Source of the DNA: an archaeon
GTDB taxonomy: Archaea; Aenigmatarchaeota; Aenigmatarchaeia; GW2011-AR5
Length of the DNA: 64,000 bases
Assembly (NCBI GenBank): GCA_028279825.1
Contig: JANQNA010000007.1
Span: 183,877-247,876 of the forward strand
Reading direction: 5' to 3'
Shown: positions 47,784-57,427 of the stretch, piece after piece
How positions within the stretch are numbered: the first letter of the stretch is position 1
How the letters are laid out: each line of letters starts with the position of its first letter
Position numbers and translations under genes: made by a program
Notes under the pieces: generated by a model
The model's database searches: none
The model's input: the letters and a program-made list of their open reading frames with translations, nothing else
What the model was told of the DNA's origin: nothing

Positions 47784-48236
47784 ATGGAGTTAAAAACAGC
47801 GATAGAAAAAGCGAAAAACGATGAGACAATCAAGAAACTGGACGGTTATTTTCTCGGATCCTGTTTTGCATGCATAAAGAAAGCAAAGGACCCGATAAAT
47901 GAATGGACTTTACTCTTTTGCAAAGACGGCAAAGCCGTTGACTGTTTTGTAAACGATGGTTCTGTCACTATCAGCAAAGAAACGAGACCTTTGAAGGATG
48001 TAAAACAGGGTAATCCTGAGGAGGCAACTGTTACAGCGGAAACAGCGTTAAAACTGGCTGACTCCAAACACAAGAAACCAACTGCCAACATCCTGATTAC
48101 ACTGCACCAGAAAGACGCTTTGGTCTGGACAATAACAATGATTGATATGACAATGACGGCTACAAGTTATGATATTGACGCAAAAACAGGCAATATCGTC
48201 AAGGAAGAAACGACAAGCCTGATAAGGCAGATTTAA
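47784..48236 (+). CDS. Hypothetical protein (PepSY-like pattern possible)
   Basis: WTITMIDMTMTATSYDIDAKTGNIVKEE C-terminus. Confidence 0.6.
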   Translation: MELKTAIEKAKNDETIKKLDGYFLGSCFACIKKAKDPINEWTLLFCKDGKAVDCFVNDGSVTISKETRPLKDVKQGNPEEATVTAETALKLADSKHKKPTANILITLHQKDALVWTITMIDMTMTATSYDIDAKTGNIVKEETTSLIRQI

Positions 48237-48612
48237 TTTGTTCTTCCTGGAAACTAACTTTTATCTGCTGGCATCTTATTTCAAGATTATTCGCTTCTCT
48301 TTCTCCTCTTTTCAGAAATACAGGTGTTCTATGGCCTGAAATTTTTTGTCTTTCTGGAAGAATGAAGTATTCTATACCATCTTTTTTTATTCTGTCCCAC
48401 TGCCCATCCGGCTTTCTTGACGCAGCAAAATCATCATAGCATATTCTTTCTGGTGTTTCATAGACGGATGTTTTAATAATCCCCGGCAGAACATTTTCAA
48501 CACGATGTTTTACTTCATCTGCATACAGTGGTGGTGCTAAAGAAAGAATTGCTAGTGCGCCTAGCATTCTTGTGAAATAGTTGAATGACATCAGTATTAC
48601 TTTGGTGTGCAA
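48199..48612 (-). CDS. Secreted orphan protein
   Basis: Signal-like YFTRMLGALAILSLAPPLYADE. Confidence 0.5.
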   Translation of the reverse strand: MHTKVILMSFNYFTRMLGALAILSLAPPLYADEVKHRVENVLPGIIKTSVYETPERICYDDFAASRKPDGQWDRIKKDGIEYFILPERQKISGHRTPVFLKRGEREANNLEIRCQQIKVSFQEEQIKSALSGLSFLP

Positions 48613-48965
48613 TGTTTTCTTACTTCATCAAATGCGCTTTGAAGTACTATTGCCCTGTCAGAATCGCGTGATACTACTTCGTCGCCTTCTTTTATTCGTA
48701 AATCGCTGCTAGATGGGTTGTCAACTATGGCTGTACAAGCTCCATCTCGGTTACAAAAATAATCCAATGTGCCGGCTTCTTCTGGCCCTTTTTTTTCACT
48801 TGAAAAAGCTGAGTATACATCTCTTCCGGGACCTAAATTATTTACAATATAATGTGTCCTGACACCATATCTGTTATTAGAACCACATTCAATTGGTTTA
48901 TCTGGTGCACCACACCCAACTAATGTTAATCCAAGTGCATATAGTAATGGCATTCTTCTTATCAT
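48597..48965 (-). CDS. Putative lipoprotein
   Basis: Lipobox MPLLYALGLTLVGCGAPDK. Confidence 0.6.
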   Translation of the reverse strand: MIRRMPLLYALGLTLVGCGAPDKPIECGSNNRYGVRTHYIVNNLGPGRDVYSAFSSEKKGPEEAGTLDYFCNRDGACTAIVDNPSSSDLRIKEGDEVVSRDSDRAIVLQSAFDEVRKHCTPK

Positions 48966-48969
48966 TTCA

Positions 48970-50202
48970 TCACCTCTTCAAGAAGTATATGGTCTTCTTC
49001 TTGATTTTTCTTGCTTCCATAAAGCCGTTTGCGATCATCTGGTTTACTCTCAGCTTTGTTTTCTTGCTGCTCTTTCCAGCGGCCTTGCTCAGAGCTGTAA
49101 GTGTCATACCTTCTTTTGGAATTGTGTTAACTATAACAATATCCGTGATTTCTTCTTCAAGACCGTCAATCAGCTTGCTGAGGACTTTTTTCTTGTCTGT
49201 GGCCCACTTTGGCAATTTCTTTTTTGTCTTTAACAATTCTTTGGCATTCAGCAATCTAAGCATGTAATCCACGCTGTTTAATCTCAGTAAATATGAATTG
49301 AAGTTATCTATTGTCTTGTTCATTTTTGCCTGGCTCTTTGACATCTTTGTTCCTGTGGATGTGACGGACTTCTTGATCTGTTCCATTTTCTTTGCAACTT
49401 CTTTGTACTCGCCGATCTGGTCGGTAACGGAACTATAATTGTTATCGAGCTCGGACACAAGTGAACTCTTTATGTCTGCAAGACCCGCGTCTATTGCACC
49501 CTCAATTACCGTGTCCGGTGCCTTTGCTTCTATAAGTTTTTGAATATCATCGAGTTTCTGGGATTCTGAAACGGCCTGACCCGTGACTGTGCTCTGTAAA
49601 TTTTCTATGTCGGAAATTATACGATCTGCCTCACCCTTTCCTTCTATTGATGCATGCAGACTCTCGGATACAGCCTCATATTTTCTGCCCAGCGCGCTCA
49701 TTGCGGCCATAAGGTCGCCAATCATGACCTTTATGTTTTCAAGATCATCACCGTCCTGGGAATCAAGCTTTGCCTTTATGTTCTGAAGGCCTTCATAAAC
49801 ATCATAGTATTTTCTGTCAAAGGAACCGATAGCAGCAGTTGTGTTGTCCAGAGACGTTTTTACATTTTCCATATCTTCTTTTATCCTCCTGTCTGCAAAC
49901 TCTTTTTCACCGTATTCCACACCTATCTTGCTCTTCATGTTCTGTACGTTATCAGAAAGATCGACGTATTTGCGCTCAACGGATGCGATTGATGTGTGCA
50001 ATCCGGACAGTATATTCTTTATTTCACGAAGGACATCTGCACTCAGGTTTACGTTCATACCTGCAAAAGTATCAAGTTTGTTAAGAATCATGTCAAGCTT
50101 ATTCTTTTCTTCGTTTGTTGTCTTTGCTTCTACGAGCCTTACAGCCATTCTCTCGTCACTTGGCTTTTCTTCATCAACTCTTACGTAAATTCTCTCTTCC
50201 AT
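48970..50202 (-). CDS. Coiled-coil repeat protein with C-terminal winged-helix domain
   Basis: Three RKY-containing coiled repeats; C-terminal TLTALSKAAGKSSKKTKLRVNQMIANGFMEARKIKKKTIYFLKR. Confidence 0.8.
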   Translation of the reverse strand: MEERIYVRVDEEKPSDERMAVRLVEAKTTNEEKNKLDMILNKLDTFAGMNVNLSADVLREIKNILSGLHTSIASVERKYVDLSDNVQNMKSKIGVEYGEKEFADRRIKEDMENVKTSLDNTTAAIGSFDRKYYDVYEGLQNIKAKLDSQDGDDLENIKVMIGDLMAAMSALGRKYEAVSESLHASIEGKGEADRIISDIENLQSTVTGQAVSESQKLDDIQKLIEAKAPDTVIEGAIDAGLADIKSSLVSELDNNYSSVTDQIGEYKEVAKKMEQIKKSVTSTGTKMSKSQAKMNKTIDNFNSYLLRLNSVDYMLRLLNAKELLKTKKKLPKWATDKKKVLSKLIDGLEEEITDIVIVNTIPKEGMTLTALSKAAGKSSKKTKLRVNQMIANGFMEARKIKKKTIYFLKR

Positions 50203-50294
50203 AGCCGTTTTAGTGACAAAAACGGTCTTAAGCTTAATCTATGTTGCGAACGTAATTGCTGTGTTATTTTTATAAATTACATAAAAATGATATT

Positions 50295-50816
50295 ATGCAG
50301 TACTTTTTTACGGATGTCTACGGATCCTGGCAGAAAACGCAGCAGGAGAAGCTGAGAAAGATAAAAAACCGTCTGGATAAGGAAACCTTCGGGAAGATTT
50401 TTGACGGCACGGTGCTGGATATAGGATGCGGAAACGGCTATTTGGAGAAGGAATACAAAAGAACCAAGATCATCGGCGTGGACACAAACCTGAGGATGCT
50501 AAGGAAGAATGTTGTTGTTTTTCCAAGGGTACTGGGCACGGGCGAATCTCTTCCATTCAGGAAATGGTCATTTGATTCCGTGGTTTCTATAGACACAATG
50601 CATTTAGTACGGAACAAAGATTTTCTCAGGGTGTTAAAACCCAAAGGATTTGTTCTTTTCTCCATGTTCTTTAACGACGAGAACTATGAGGAAAGGAGAA
50701 AGATGGTCCTTGGAAAACTGGAACAGCTTAAAATTCTGAAGGAGTTTGAAATAGATGCAAGGGAGAAAGAGTTTGTTGTTGTGGCTATAAAACCTACATC
50801 TCGTCTAAAACGCTGA
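50295..50816 (+). CDS. SAM-dependent methyltransferase
   Basis: GTVLDIGCGNGYLEKEYK; LGTGESLPFRKWSFDSVVSIDTMH. Confidence 0.9.
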   Translation: MQYFFTDVYGSWQKTQQEKLRKIKNRLDKETFGKIFDGTVLDIGCGNGYLEKEYKRTKIIGVDTNLRMLRKNVVVFPRVLGTGESLPFRKWSFDSVVSIDTMHLVRNKDFLRVLKPKGFVLFSMFFNDENYEERRKMVLGKLEQLKILKEFEIDAREKEFVVVAIKPTSRLKR

Positions 50817-52434
50817 CGCCCAAAAGATCCAGACCGTTCTCTATTACCTGCATAACCGATTTTATCAAAGCGATACGCTTTGCTTCATCATCGGATCCAA
50901 TTACTTTATGGGTGTGATAGAACTCGTTAAAGAGCGTGGCTAACTCGAATATGTAATTAGCTATCAGATTTGGCTTGTTTTCTTCTGCGCTGCGTTCCAG
51001 GACATAGGAAAATTGCGACAATTTCTTGATTATGCTTTGCTCTACGGCTTCTTCATATACAGGATTTTTTGAAGGTTTTGACCTGGTTTTCTTTAAAATA
51101 GAATTGGCACGCGCATACGTGTACTGTAAATAAGGTCCCGTATCACCCTCAAAACTAAGGATTTCGTTCCAGTCGAACTTCATATCACGTACCCTGTCCC
51201 TGGAAAGATTGCTGTACTTTATTGCACCGATTGCAACGGCTTTTGCGACTTCGTCGCTGTTCTTCAGGTCGGGATTTTTTTTCTTTAAAGTCTCCTTTGC
51301 CATTTCTATTGTTTTATTCACCACGTCTTCCATGAAAACTACGTTGCCTTTTCTTGTTGAGATTCTTCCGGTAGGCAGCGATATCTGGCCAACGTCGACG
51401 TGTACACATTCACCTTCTTTGATATAGCCCAATAGTTCGGCCATACGGAAGACCTGCCTAAAATGCAGTCTTTGTTCGGAACCTACGACGTACAAACGTT
51501 TCCAGAACCTGAATTCTTTTTTCTGGTATTTTATTGTTGCAAGATCCCTTGTAAGATAGAGCGTAGCGCCGTCTGATTTTTGTACCAGGGCTGTGGGCAT
51601 GTCATCAAATGTTGCAATAATCGCGCCGTTTTCCTCTTTAGACACCTTCTTCTTTAGAGTCTCCTGGATTATGTCTTTAAGCATTGGCATGTAGAAGCTC
51701 TCGCCTATGGAATGATCAAATTTTACCCCTAGAACCCTGTACATCCTGTCAAATTCACGCAAGCTTACTTCCACGAACCATTCCCAGATTTCTTTTGCTT
51801 CCTTATCCCCGTCTTCCAACCGTTTGAACCAGGCTCTTGCCTCGTCGTTTAATTTTTCATTTGTCTCGGCTTCCCTGTGGAATTTTACATACAGCTCGAG
51901 TAATTCTTCTATCGGGTTTTTTTCTACCTTTGCTTTATCTCCCCATGTTTTGTAGGCGTAAATAAGCTTACCGAACTGTGTTCCCCAGTCACCCAGATGG
52001 TTATCGGATATTACCTTGTATCCCAAGAATGTGTAAATATTATTCAGTGCCTGGCCCATTATTGTCGTGCTTAAATGACCTATTGTCAGAGGTTTTGCTA
52101 TATTTGGCGAGGAATATTCGATGACTACGGTCTTTTTCTTGTCGGCGGATCCGTACTTGTCGCCTCTCCTGGAAATCTCGTCAATGACTAACTTTGAGAA
52201 TTCGTCATAGTTGATGTAAAAATTAAGATAGGGACCCTTTGCTTCAATCTTTTGTATCAGATTTGGCAATTTCTTGAACTTGGCTTCCAGCTCTTTGGCT
52301 ATTTCTACAGGACTGCGTCCTTCTTTCTTTGCAGCTTCAAAACAAGGCGCGGCTAAGTCGGCATCTATACCTTTCGGGGGTATTTCCACCTTTCCGGCGA
52401 GTTTTTCACACTGTTTTTGAAATTCATTAAACAT
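50794..52434 (-). CDS. argS: Arginyl-tRNA synthetase
   Basis: VIEYSSPNIAKPLTIGHLSTTIMGQAL; HLGDWGTQFGKLI; class I. Confidence 0.97.
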   Translation of the reverse strand: MFNEFQKQCEKLAGKVEIPPKGIDADLAAPCFEAAKKEGRSPVEIAKELEAKFKKLPNLIQKIEAKGPYLNFYINYDEFSKLVIDEISRRGDKYGSADKKKTVVIEYSSPNIAKPLTIGHLSTTIMGQALNNIYTFLGYKVISDNHLGDWGTQFGKLIYAYKTWGDKAKVEKNPIEELLELYVKFHREAETNEKLNDEARAWFKRLEDGDKEAKEIWEWFVEVSLREFDRMYRVLGVKFDHSIGESFYMPMLKDIIQETLKKKVSKEENGAIIATFDDMPTALVQKSDGATLYLTRDLATIKYQKKEFRFWKRLYVVGSEQRLHFRQVFRMAELLGYIKEGECVHVDVGQISLPTGRISTRKGNVVFMEDVVNKTIEMAKETLKKKNPDLKNSDEVAKAVAIGAIKYSNLSRDRVRDMKFDWNEILSFEGDTGPYLQYTYARANSILKKTRSKPSKNPVYEEAVEQSIIKKLSQFSYVLERSAEENKPNLIANYIFELATLFNEFYHTHKVIGSDDEAKRIALIKSVMQVIENGLDLLGVSVLDEM

Positions 52435-52517
52435 AGAATTAACTTGTTGGACAGTCTTAAAAAAGGGTCCAGTCACTGCATAAATGTGATGGAATTTGAG
52501 CATTTAAACTTTGCTGC

Positions 52518-53498
52518 GTGCAGGGAATTATGGATAAACTGGAGAAGGCTAAGGAGAGTATTTACAAGGCTTCAGAAGAGCCTGAAGGTGATCACGTAAA
52601 GGGATTTACTTTTGAAAACCTGGACTTTCGGAAATTTATTGACGCTTACAAAACAACAGGCTTCCAGGCTACGCATCTGGGAAGGGCAATAGATATAGCC
52701 AAGAAAATGCGAGAGGACAAGGTCACTATTTTCCTTGGATTTACGTCAAACATGATTTCTTCCGGCGTCAGGGAAGCTATTACTTACCTTGTGAAGAACA
52801 AAATGGTTCATGCTATAGTTACAACAGCCGGCGGCATAGAAGAGGACATAATCAAGTGTTACAAGCCGTTTATCATTGGTGACTTTAGACTGGACGGAGC
52901 GAAGCTTCGTGAGAAAGGTGTAAACCGTACTGGAAATCTTCTGGTGCCTAACGACCGTTATGTCAAGTTTGAGGAAATCTTTACGAAGCTGTTAAAAGAG
53001 CTGATGGAAGAGCAATCACAGGGCAAAATAGCTACACCTTCGGAGATTTGCCGTCGTTTGGGCGAAGCCGGTGATGAAACTTCGTTCTTGTATTGGGCTG
53101 CAAAGAATGATATTCCTGTGTTCTGTCCTGGCATAACAGACGGATCTATTGGTGACCAGATGTTTTTCTTCAGAACGGAAAACGATCTAAAGGTGGACGT
53201 GGCACAGGATATATCAAAACTGACGGACATGGTTTTGGATGCTAAAGAAACAGGCTCGATAATTCTTGGCGGTTCACTGCCGAAACATCACATCATGAAT
53301 GCAAACATGATGAGAGAGGGCACAAAATATACAATTTATATTAACACAGCAATGGAGGGCGACGGGTCTGACAGCGGAGCTTTGCCTGAGGAAGCAAAGT
53401 CCTGGGGAAAAGCAGCCGCTGACGTGGACTCGATAAAGATCCAAGCTGATGCAACTATTGTGTTTCCTATTCTTGTGGCAGGCGCGTTTGTTGATTAG
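52518..53498 (+). CDS. dys: Deoxyhypusine synthase
   Basis: FLGFTSNMISSGVREAI; VTTAGGIEEDIIK; NTAMEGDGSDSGALPEEAKSWGK active-site Lys region. Confidence 0.96.
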   Translation: MQGIMDKLEKAKESIYKASEEPEGDHVKGFTFENLDFRKFIDAYKTTGFQATHLGRAIDIAKKMREDKVTIFLGFTSNMISSGVREAITYLVKNKMVHAIVTTAGGIEEDIIKCYKPFIIGDFRLDGAKLREKGVNRTGNLLVPNDRYVKFEEIFTKLLKELMEEQSQGKIATPSEICRRLGEAGDETSFLYWAAKNDIPVFCPGITDGSIGDQMFFFRTENDLKVDVAQDISKLTDMVLDAKETGSIILGGSLPKHHIMNANMMREGTKYTIYINTAMEGDGSDSGALPEEAKSWGKAAADVDSIKIQADATIVFPILVAGAFVD

Positions 53499-53782
53499 TT
53501 CGACAAATCCGGATCGTATCCCTTTTGTTTGAGAAACAGTTCCGCGTATGCTTTTTCTTCAGCTATACGAGCTAAAGCTTCTGGTTTTGTTATTTCTCTA
53601 TCAACAAGAGCCCGTAATATTTTTTCTACTGTCGGAAATTCTACATAGACAACTGGTTTGTCTATACCATTCGCCACATGATCAAAATTTGATAGTACTT
53701 GACGCGCTATGGTACTTTTCTCCTGCGGGGTTTCTCCCCAGGTATACCTATCTAATCGTTTTTGTATGTCCTGTTCAATCAT
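53495..53782 (-). CDS. Orphan hypothetical protein
   Basis: ORF only; ATG-proximal to YchF-type GTPase 5' side. Confidence 0.45.
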   Translation of the reverse strand: MIEQDIQKRLDRYTWGETPQEKSTIARQVLSNFDHVANGIDKPVVYVEFPTVEKILRALVDREITKPEALARIAEEKAYAELFLKQKGYDPDLSN

Positions 53783-53812
53783 GAGATAAAGATGTTGAAT
53801 ACTTTATTAAAA

Positions 53813-54973
53813 CTATCGACCAGCCTTTATAGAAATAATGTCGCCGTGCTGCAATTCGTGCGTGGCTGATATATTTCTTCCGGTTTTTACGTCTACGGCT
53901 GCAATAAACTTTTTACCGATGTCCTCATGCACAGCATATGCTAAGTCATGAGCAGTTGAGCCACGCTTTAGCAGCAGCGCATCTGGAAGCACGTTGCCCT
54001 TTTTGTCTGTGTACTTGTGTTCATTTTCTACGGGATAAACAACAATCATTTGCAGCTTCTGGAAAACAAGTTCGTTGATTATGTTTTGCACACCTGTTGA
54101 TCCATAAGTATCAAGGAGTAAGCTGATTCTGTCCAGTGCCTGCTTGTGCTTTTCGTCAAGCTCCTTTAAAGTTCTAAAGGAGTTATCACCGGGCTTGTAA
54201 TCTACGATTCCTTTTTCTGCAGCCTTTCGCAAGGCCAATTCTGTGTCAGCAGAACACGGGTTAACCCGTTCACGAAACTTTTCGTATATCCGGTCTGCTC
54301 CGGTGATGTCTATCTTGTTGGCTGCTATGATTATTGGTTTACTTTTACTTCGCAAAAGCTTCAGGAAATCCAGGTATTGTTCATCAGTGGAATCTATGGA
54401 AAAATTGGCTTCTTTTATGGCTTCTTCTACAGCTAATTGACTGATTTTCAGACCTGAAAGCTGTTTGTAAATAGCATCTGAGAGTTTGCCCTTTGTGGTC
54501 TCGATACGCTTTGCTGTTTGCTGAAGACCCTTTTTTAGAATACCTAACATCCAGTAATCGAGTTCTTTTTCAAAGAATTCAATATCTCCTTCAGGATTGT
54601 GGCCGCTGGTCGGGTTACCTTCGCTATCGGTGGAACCGGAAATGTCTATTACATTGATTATGCCATCGGCTTCCATGGCATCAGCGAGAAATTGGTTGCC
54701 CAGGCCCCTTCCTTTATGTGCATCCGGCACGAGACCTGCTACGTCTATGACCTTTACCGGAACAAAGCGTGTACCGTCTATACATTTTGAGTTGTTCGGG
54801 GAACACTTGACCTTCAGGGATTTGCATGCGCACTCCGTGCGCACGTAAGTAACCCCACGATTTGGTTGTATTGTTGTAAAAATACGATTGCTTATTTCTG
54901 CGTCGACCAGTGTGGATGCTGAGAAGAAAGTTGTCTTTCCGACGTTTGTTTTGCCGCAGACAGCTATGAGCAT
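53813..54973 (-). CDS. YchF/Obg-family GTP-binding protein with TGS domain
   Basis: IAVCGKTNVGKTTFFSA; VIDVAGLVPDAHKGRGLGNQFL; IAANKID; TGS ATHELQHGDIISI. Confidence 0.94.
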   Translation of the reverse strand: MLIAVCGKTNVGKTTFFSASTLVDAEISNRIFTTIQPNRGVTYVRTECACKSLKVKCSPNNSKCIDGTRFVPVKVIDVAGLVPDAHKGRGLGNQFLADAMEADGIINVIDISGSTDSEGNPTSGHNPEGDIEFFEKELDYWMLGILKKGLQQTAKRIETTKGKLSDAIYKQLSGLKISQLAVEEAIKEANFSIDSTDEQYLDFLKLLRSKSKPIIIAANKIDITGADRIYEKFRERVNPCSADTELALRKAAEKGIVDYKPGDNSFRTLKELDEKHKQALDRISLLLDTYGSTGVQNIINELVFQKLQMIVVYPVENEHKYTDKKGNVLPDALLLKRGSTAHDLAYAVHEDIGKKFIAAVDVKTGRNISATHELQHGDIISIKAGR

Positions 54974-55023
54974 TCTATAACTAAATCACATACTTTTAAG
55001 AATTAATAATTAAACAGATACAG

Positions 55024-55482
55024 ATGAAGATTTGCAAGGTCTGTGCACAGAGTGATATGCTTTGTGCAGCGTGCCAAAAGAAACTGGAAGACGGCCAGAT
55101 AAAACAGGCAGAGGTAGATTTTTACAGGGCCGTCAAAGAACTGGGTGTTGAGCTTGTTGACGTTCTTGAGAGAGGCAACAGGTTATATGTCATAGCCGAT
55201 TCTAATAATTCAAGGAAAATTATCGGACCGGGCGGCAAGACCATAAGAAAAATATCCGAGCAACTTGGCAAACAGATAAAAGTTCTGGAAAAGACAGAAG
55301 GCACCGACAAAGAAGTAATAGAGAAACTTATCGGCGTGCCTGTAAAAGGTGTCAATACTGTTTATTCTCCTTCGGAGTCATACAAGATCCGTTTAGATAA
55401 AAAGTACAGGAAAATGGCCGAGCCGTTAAAATCTGTTGTCAGTGAAATTATTGGCAAGAAAATAACATTCGTTTTCGAATAA
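55024..55482 (+). CDS. KH-domain RNA-binding protein (NusA-like)
   Basis: SRKIIGPGGKTIRKISEQLGKQI (GxxG KH loop); N-terminal Cys cluster CKVCAQSDMLCAACQ. Confidence 0.85.
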   Translation: MKICKVCAQSDMLCAACQKKLEDGQIKQAEVDFYRAVKELGVELVDVLERGNRLYVIADSNNSRKIIGPGGKTIRKISEQLGKQIKVLEKTEGTDKEVIEKLIGVPVKGVNTVYSPSESYKIRLDKKYRKMAEPLKSVVSEIIGKKITFVFE

Positions 55483-55845
55483 TTAGTAGCGTCTTGGCAG
55501 AGATCTTTCTATATTCTTTAACCGTTCATTGATTGTTTCCGTTTGGCTTCTTATAGCGGATAACTGGCTTTCTATCAGCTGCAACCGGTCCATGATATCG
55601 TATTTGTCGTCTACATTCCTTTCAGGTGCACGGGTATCGATAGAGCCGAAACCCGGCGGTTCTTCAAAACGCGGCGGTCCACCCAATGGTTCTTCGACTT
55701 TTCTAAACGGATCGTCCAGATTTGGAGGCGGCCTTTCCCTGGGAAAATCAGGTTCAGGTTCCATTGGTTCTGACAGAACGCTGGATCTTATGTCCTCATA
55801 ATCGCCTTTGTGATGTTTTTTTAACCAGCCGAACATTGTATTCAC
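55483..55845 (-). CDS. Hypothetical Pro-rich protein with C-terminal coiled coil
   Basis: PEPDFPRERPPPNLDDP...QLIESQLSAIRSQTETINERLKNIERS. Confidence 0.6.
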   Translation of the reverse strand: MNTMFGWLKKHHKGDYEDIRSSVLSEPMEPEPDFPRERPPPNLDDPFRKVEEPLGGPPRFEEPPGFGSIDTRAPERNVDDKYDIMDRLQLIESQLSAIRSQTETINERLKNIERSLPRRY

Positions 55846-55881
55846 CTTTTAATTATTGTTATTTTACCTAGTATAAATTGG

Positions 55882-56370
55882 TTACTCCTGCTGTATCCTG
55901 AACCTTTCCCTTATTTTGTCCCTCATTGAGTGAATATCATCCTTGGCAGCCTCAAGATACACCCTTCGCTGCTTGTAGTAAAAACCATAATTGTAGAACC
56001 ACCAGAACCATCTCTGGATGAAATTGCCGTATTCGTACTTTGTTTCTACGGTGCCCTTCAGCTGGACGTAAAAATTACCCGTGCCGTCTTTAGGATCATG
56101 TACCCCCTGCACTATGACACGCACATACGTCTTCGTCCAGTTGTCTTCCTCACGTTTTCCCATCCAGACACCGTAAAAATCGTTTTTGGGTGAGGTGACA
56201 TCCCAGCGTATATCTGTCTCCAGAAGATCCTTACCGGGGATCTTCATGGTGCTTTTTATCAGATCCGGCATCATGCCTAGAATAGCTACGGCTTTCGGGC
56301 CCTTATACTTCACCTTTGTTGCGTCGGCCGGTGCTGTTATATCGTCTATTATGTTGATTTTGCTCTTCAT
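55882..56370 (-). CDS. Uncharacterised protein, paralog A of adjacent pair
   Basis: Shares IxWDV...VxLKG...Y...RxFWxxFY...K with the next gene. Confidence 0.65.
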   Translation of the reverse strand: MKSKINIIDDITAPADATKVKYKGPKAVAILGMMPDLIKSTMKIPGKDLLETDIRWDVTSPKNDFYGVWMGKREEDNWTKTYVRVIVQGVHDPKDGTGNFYVQLKGTVETKYEYGNFIQRWFWWFYNYGFYYKQRRVYLEAAKDDIHSMRDKIRERFRIQQE

Positions 56371-56379
56371 AAAAATAAA

Positions 56380-56904
56380 CTAAAGCGTCTCAGTCTTGCC
56401 CTCACGAAGGGCTTCGCCAAAGTGTTTTATGCTGCTTTCCATTGACGTCAGTAATTCTTTTCCCATGTTGAGGAATTCCATACGTTTTTTGTGATAAAAT
56501 GACTGGTGCCAGAAACGCCTTACCATTTCATACAATATATTCTGCTGCCATACTGTGTCCTGAGGGTATTCTGTAATAAGTCGCGGCTTAAGACGGATAA
56601 CGGCCTTTCCTTCACCACCCGATACGAAGCCTTTCAGGGAAACTTCCGTGACTATGTAAGAATAAATGTCCAGAATCTTGTTCACTTCCCAGTCTATCTC
56701 GAATTTCTCTGAATCCTTGCCCTTTTCCCATGAATAGGTTTTTTCCTGTACATACGCGTCAGGGACGTTGAAAACTGTACGTATTAGCTCGTTGATTTTC
56801 TTGTAGAATAATTCCGGGTGCGGGCCTACGTAAGATATGCGGATATCCTTGACAGGTTCAAATATATAGTCCCAAATAAGCAGCTTGGTCCTTGCCCATA
56901 CCAT
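56380..56904 (-). CDS. Uncharacterised protein, paralog B of adjacent pair
   Basis: IDWEVNKILDIYSYIVTEVSLKGFVSGGEGKAVIRLKPRLITEY...RRFWHQSFYHKKRMEFL. Confidence 0.65.
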   Translation of the reverse strand: MVWARTKLLIWDYIFEPVKDIRISYVGPHPELFYKKINELIRTVFNVPDAYVQEKTYSWEKGKDSEKFEIDWEVNKILDIYSYIVTEVSLKGFVSGGEGKAVIRLKPRLITEYPQDTVWQQNILYEMVRRFWHQSFYHKKRMEFLNMGKELLTSMESSIKHFGEALREGKTETL

Positions 56905-57029
56905 TCTCTACACCTATGATAAAGATCTCATTCATAGTATAAATTGATTTTTATACAAGGAGAATACCTTTGTATTCTCTTGATGACCCTACGTGTCATT
57001 TTTATACGATACAAAGCAATAATTAGCTA

Positions 57030-57365
57030 ATGGTAGTGGAGATAATTATTGCTGCAATTATGATTGCTTTTGGCGTGCTTTCCATATACAAGTCTATAGA
57101 GGACGGCAAGTTTGACAGACAGCTGGGTATCGTAATGCTGATAGGTATAGCAGCCATAATAGGCGGAATATGGATAATTGTTACAAGACTGACGGTTATC
57201 ATGATTTTAACGAAATTAGCCGGTCTGGTACTTCTTGGAATAGGCATTTTCCTAGTAGTGGGATATCCCGAGACCAATGAATACCAGGCAGCCGGATTCA
57301 CAACAGGCGGCGTTTTCATCGGTATTGTTTTTCTTATATTGGGTGCATACCTGCTTTTTTTCTGA
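57030..57365 (+). CDS. Multi-TM small membrane protein
   Basis: Four hydrophobic segments. Confidence 0.65.
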   Translation: MVVEIIIAAIMIAFGVLSIYKSIEDGKFDRQLGIVMLIGIAAIIGGIWIIVTRLTVIMILTKLAGLVLLGIGIFLVVGYPETNEYQAAGFTTGGVFIGIVFLILGAYLLFF

Positions 57366-57427
57366 ATTAACCTACTTTTTCTGAAATAAAGAAAACTTTA
57401 ATTACTGAACTCAGAGTAAGAAACATC

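Noticed and set aside
56943-57006. Hairpins GAGAATAC-CTTT-GTATTCTC and ATGAC...GTCAT-TTTTT between divergent genes
   Set aside because: Real inverted repeats, but they lie in a divergent promoter region; function cannot be assigned from sequence, so not called as terminators.
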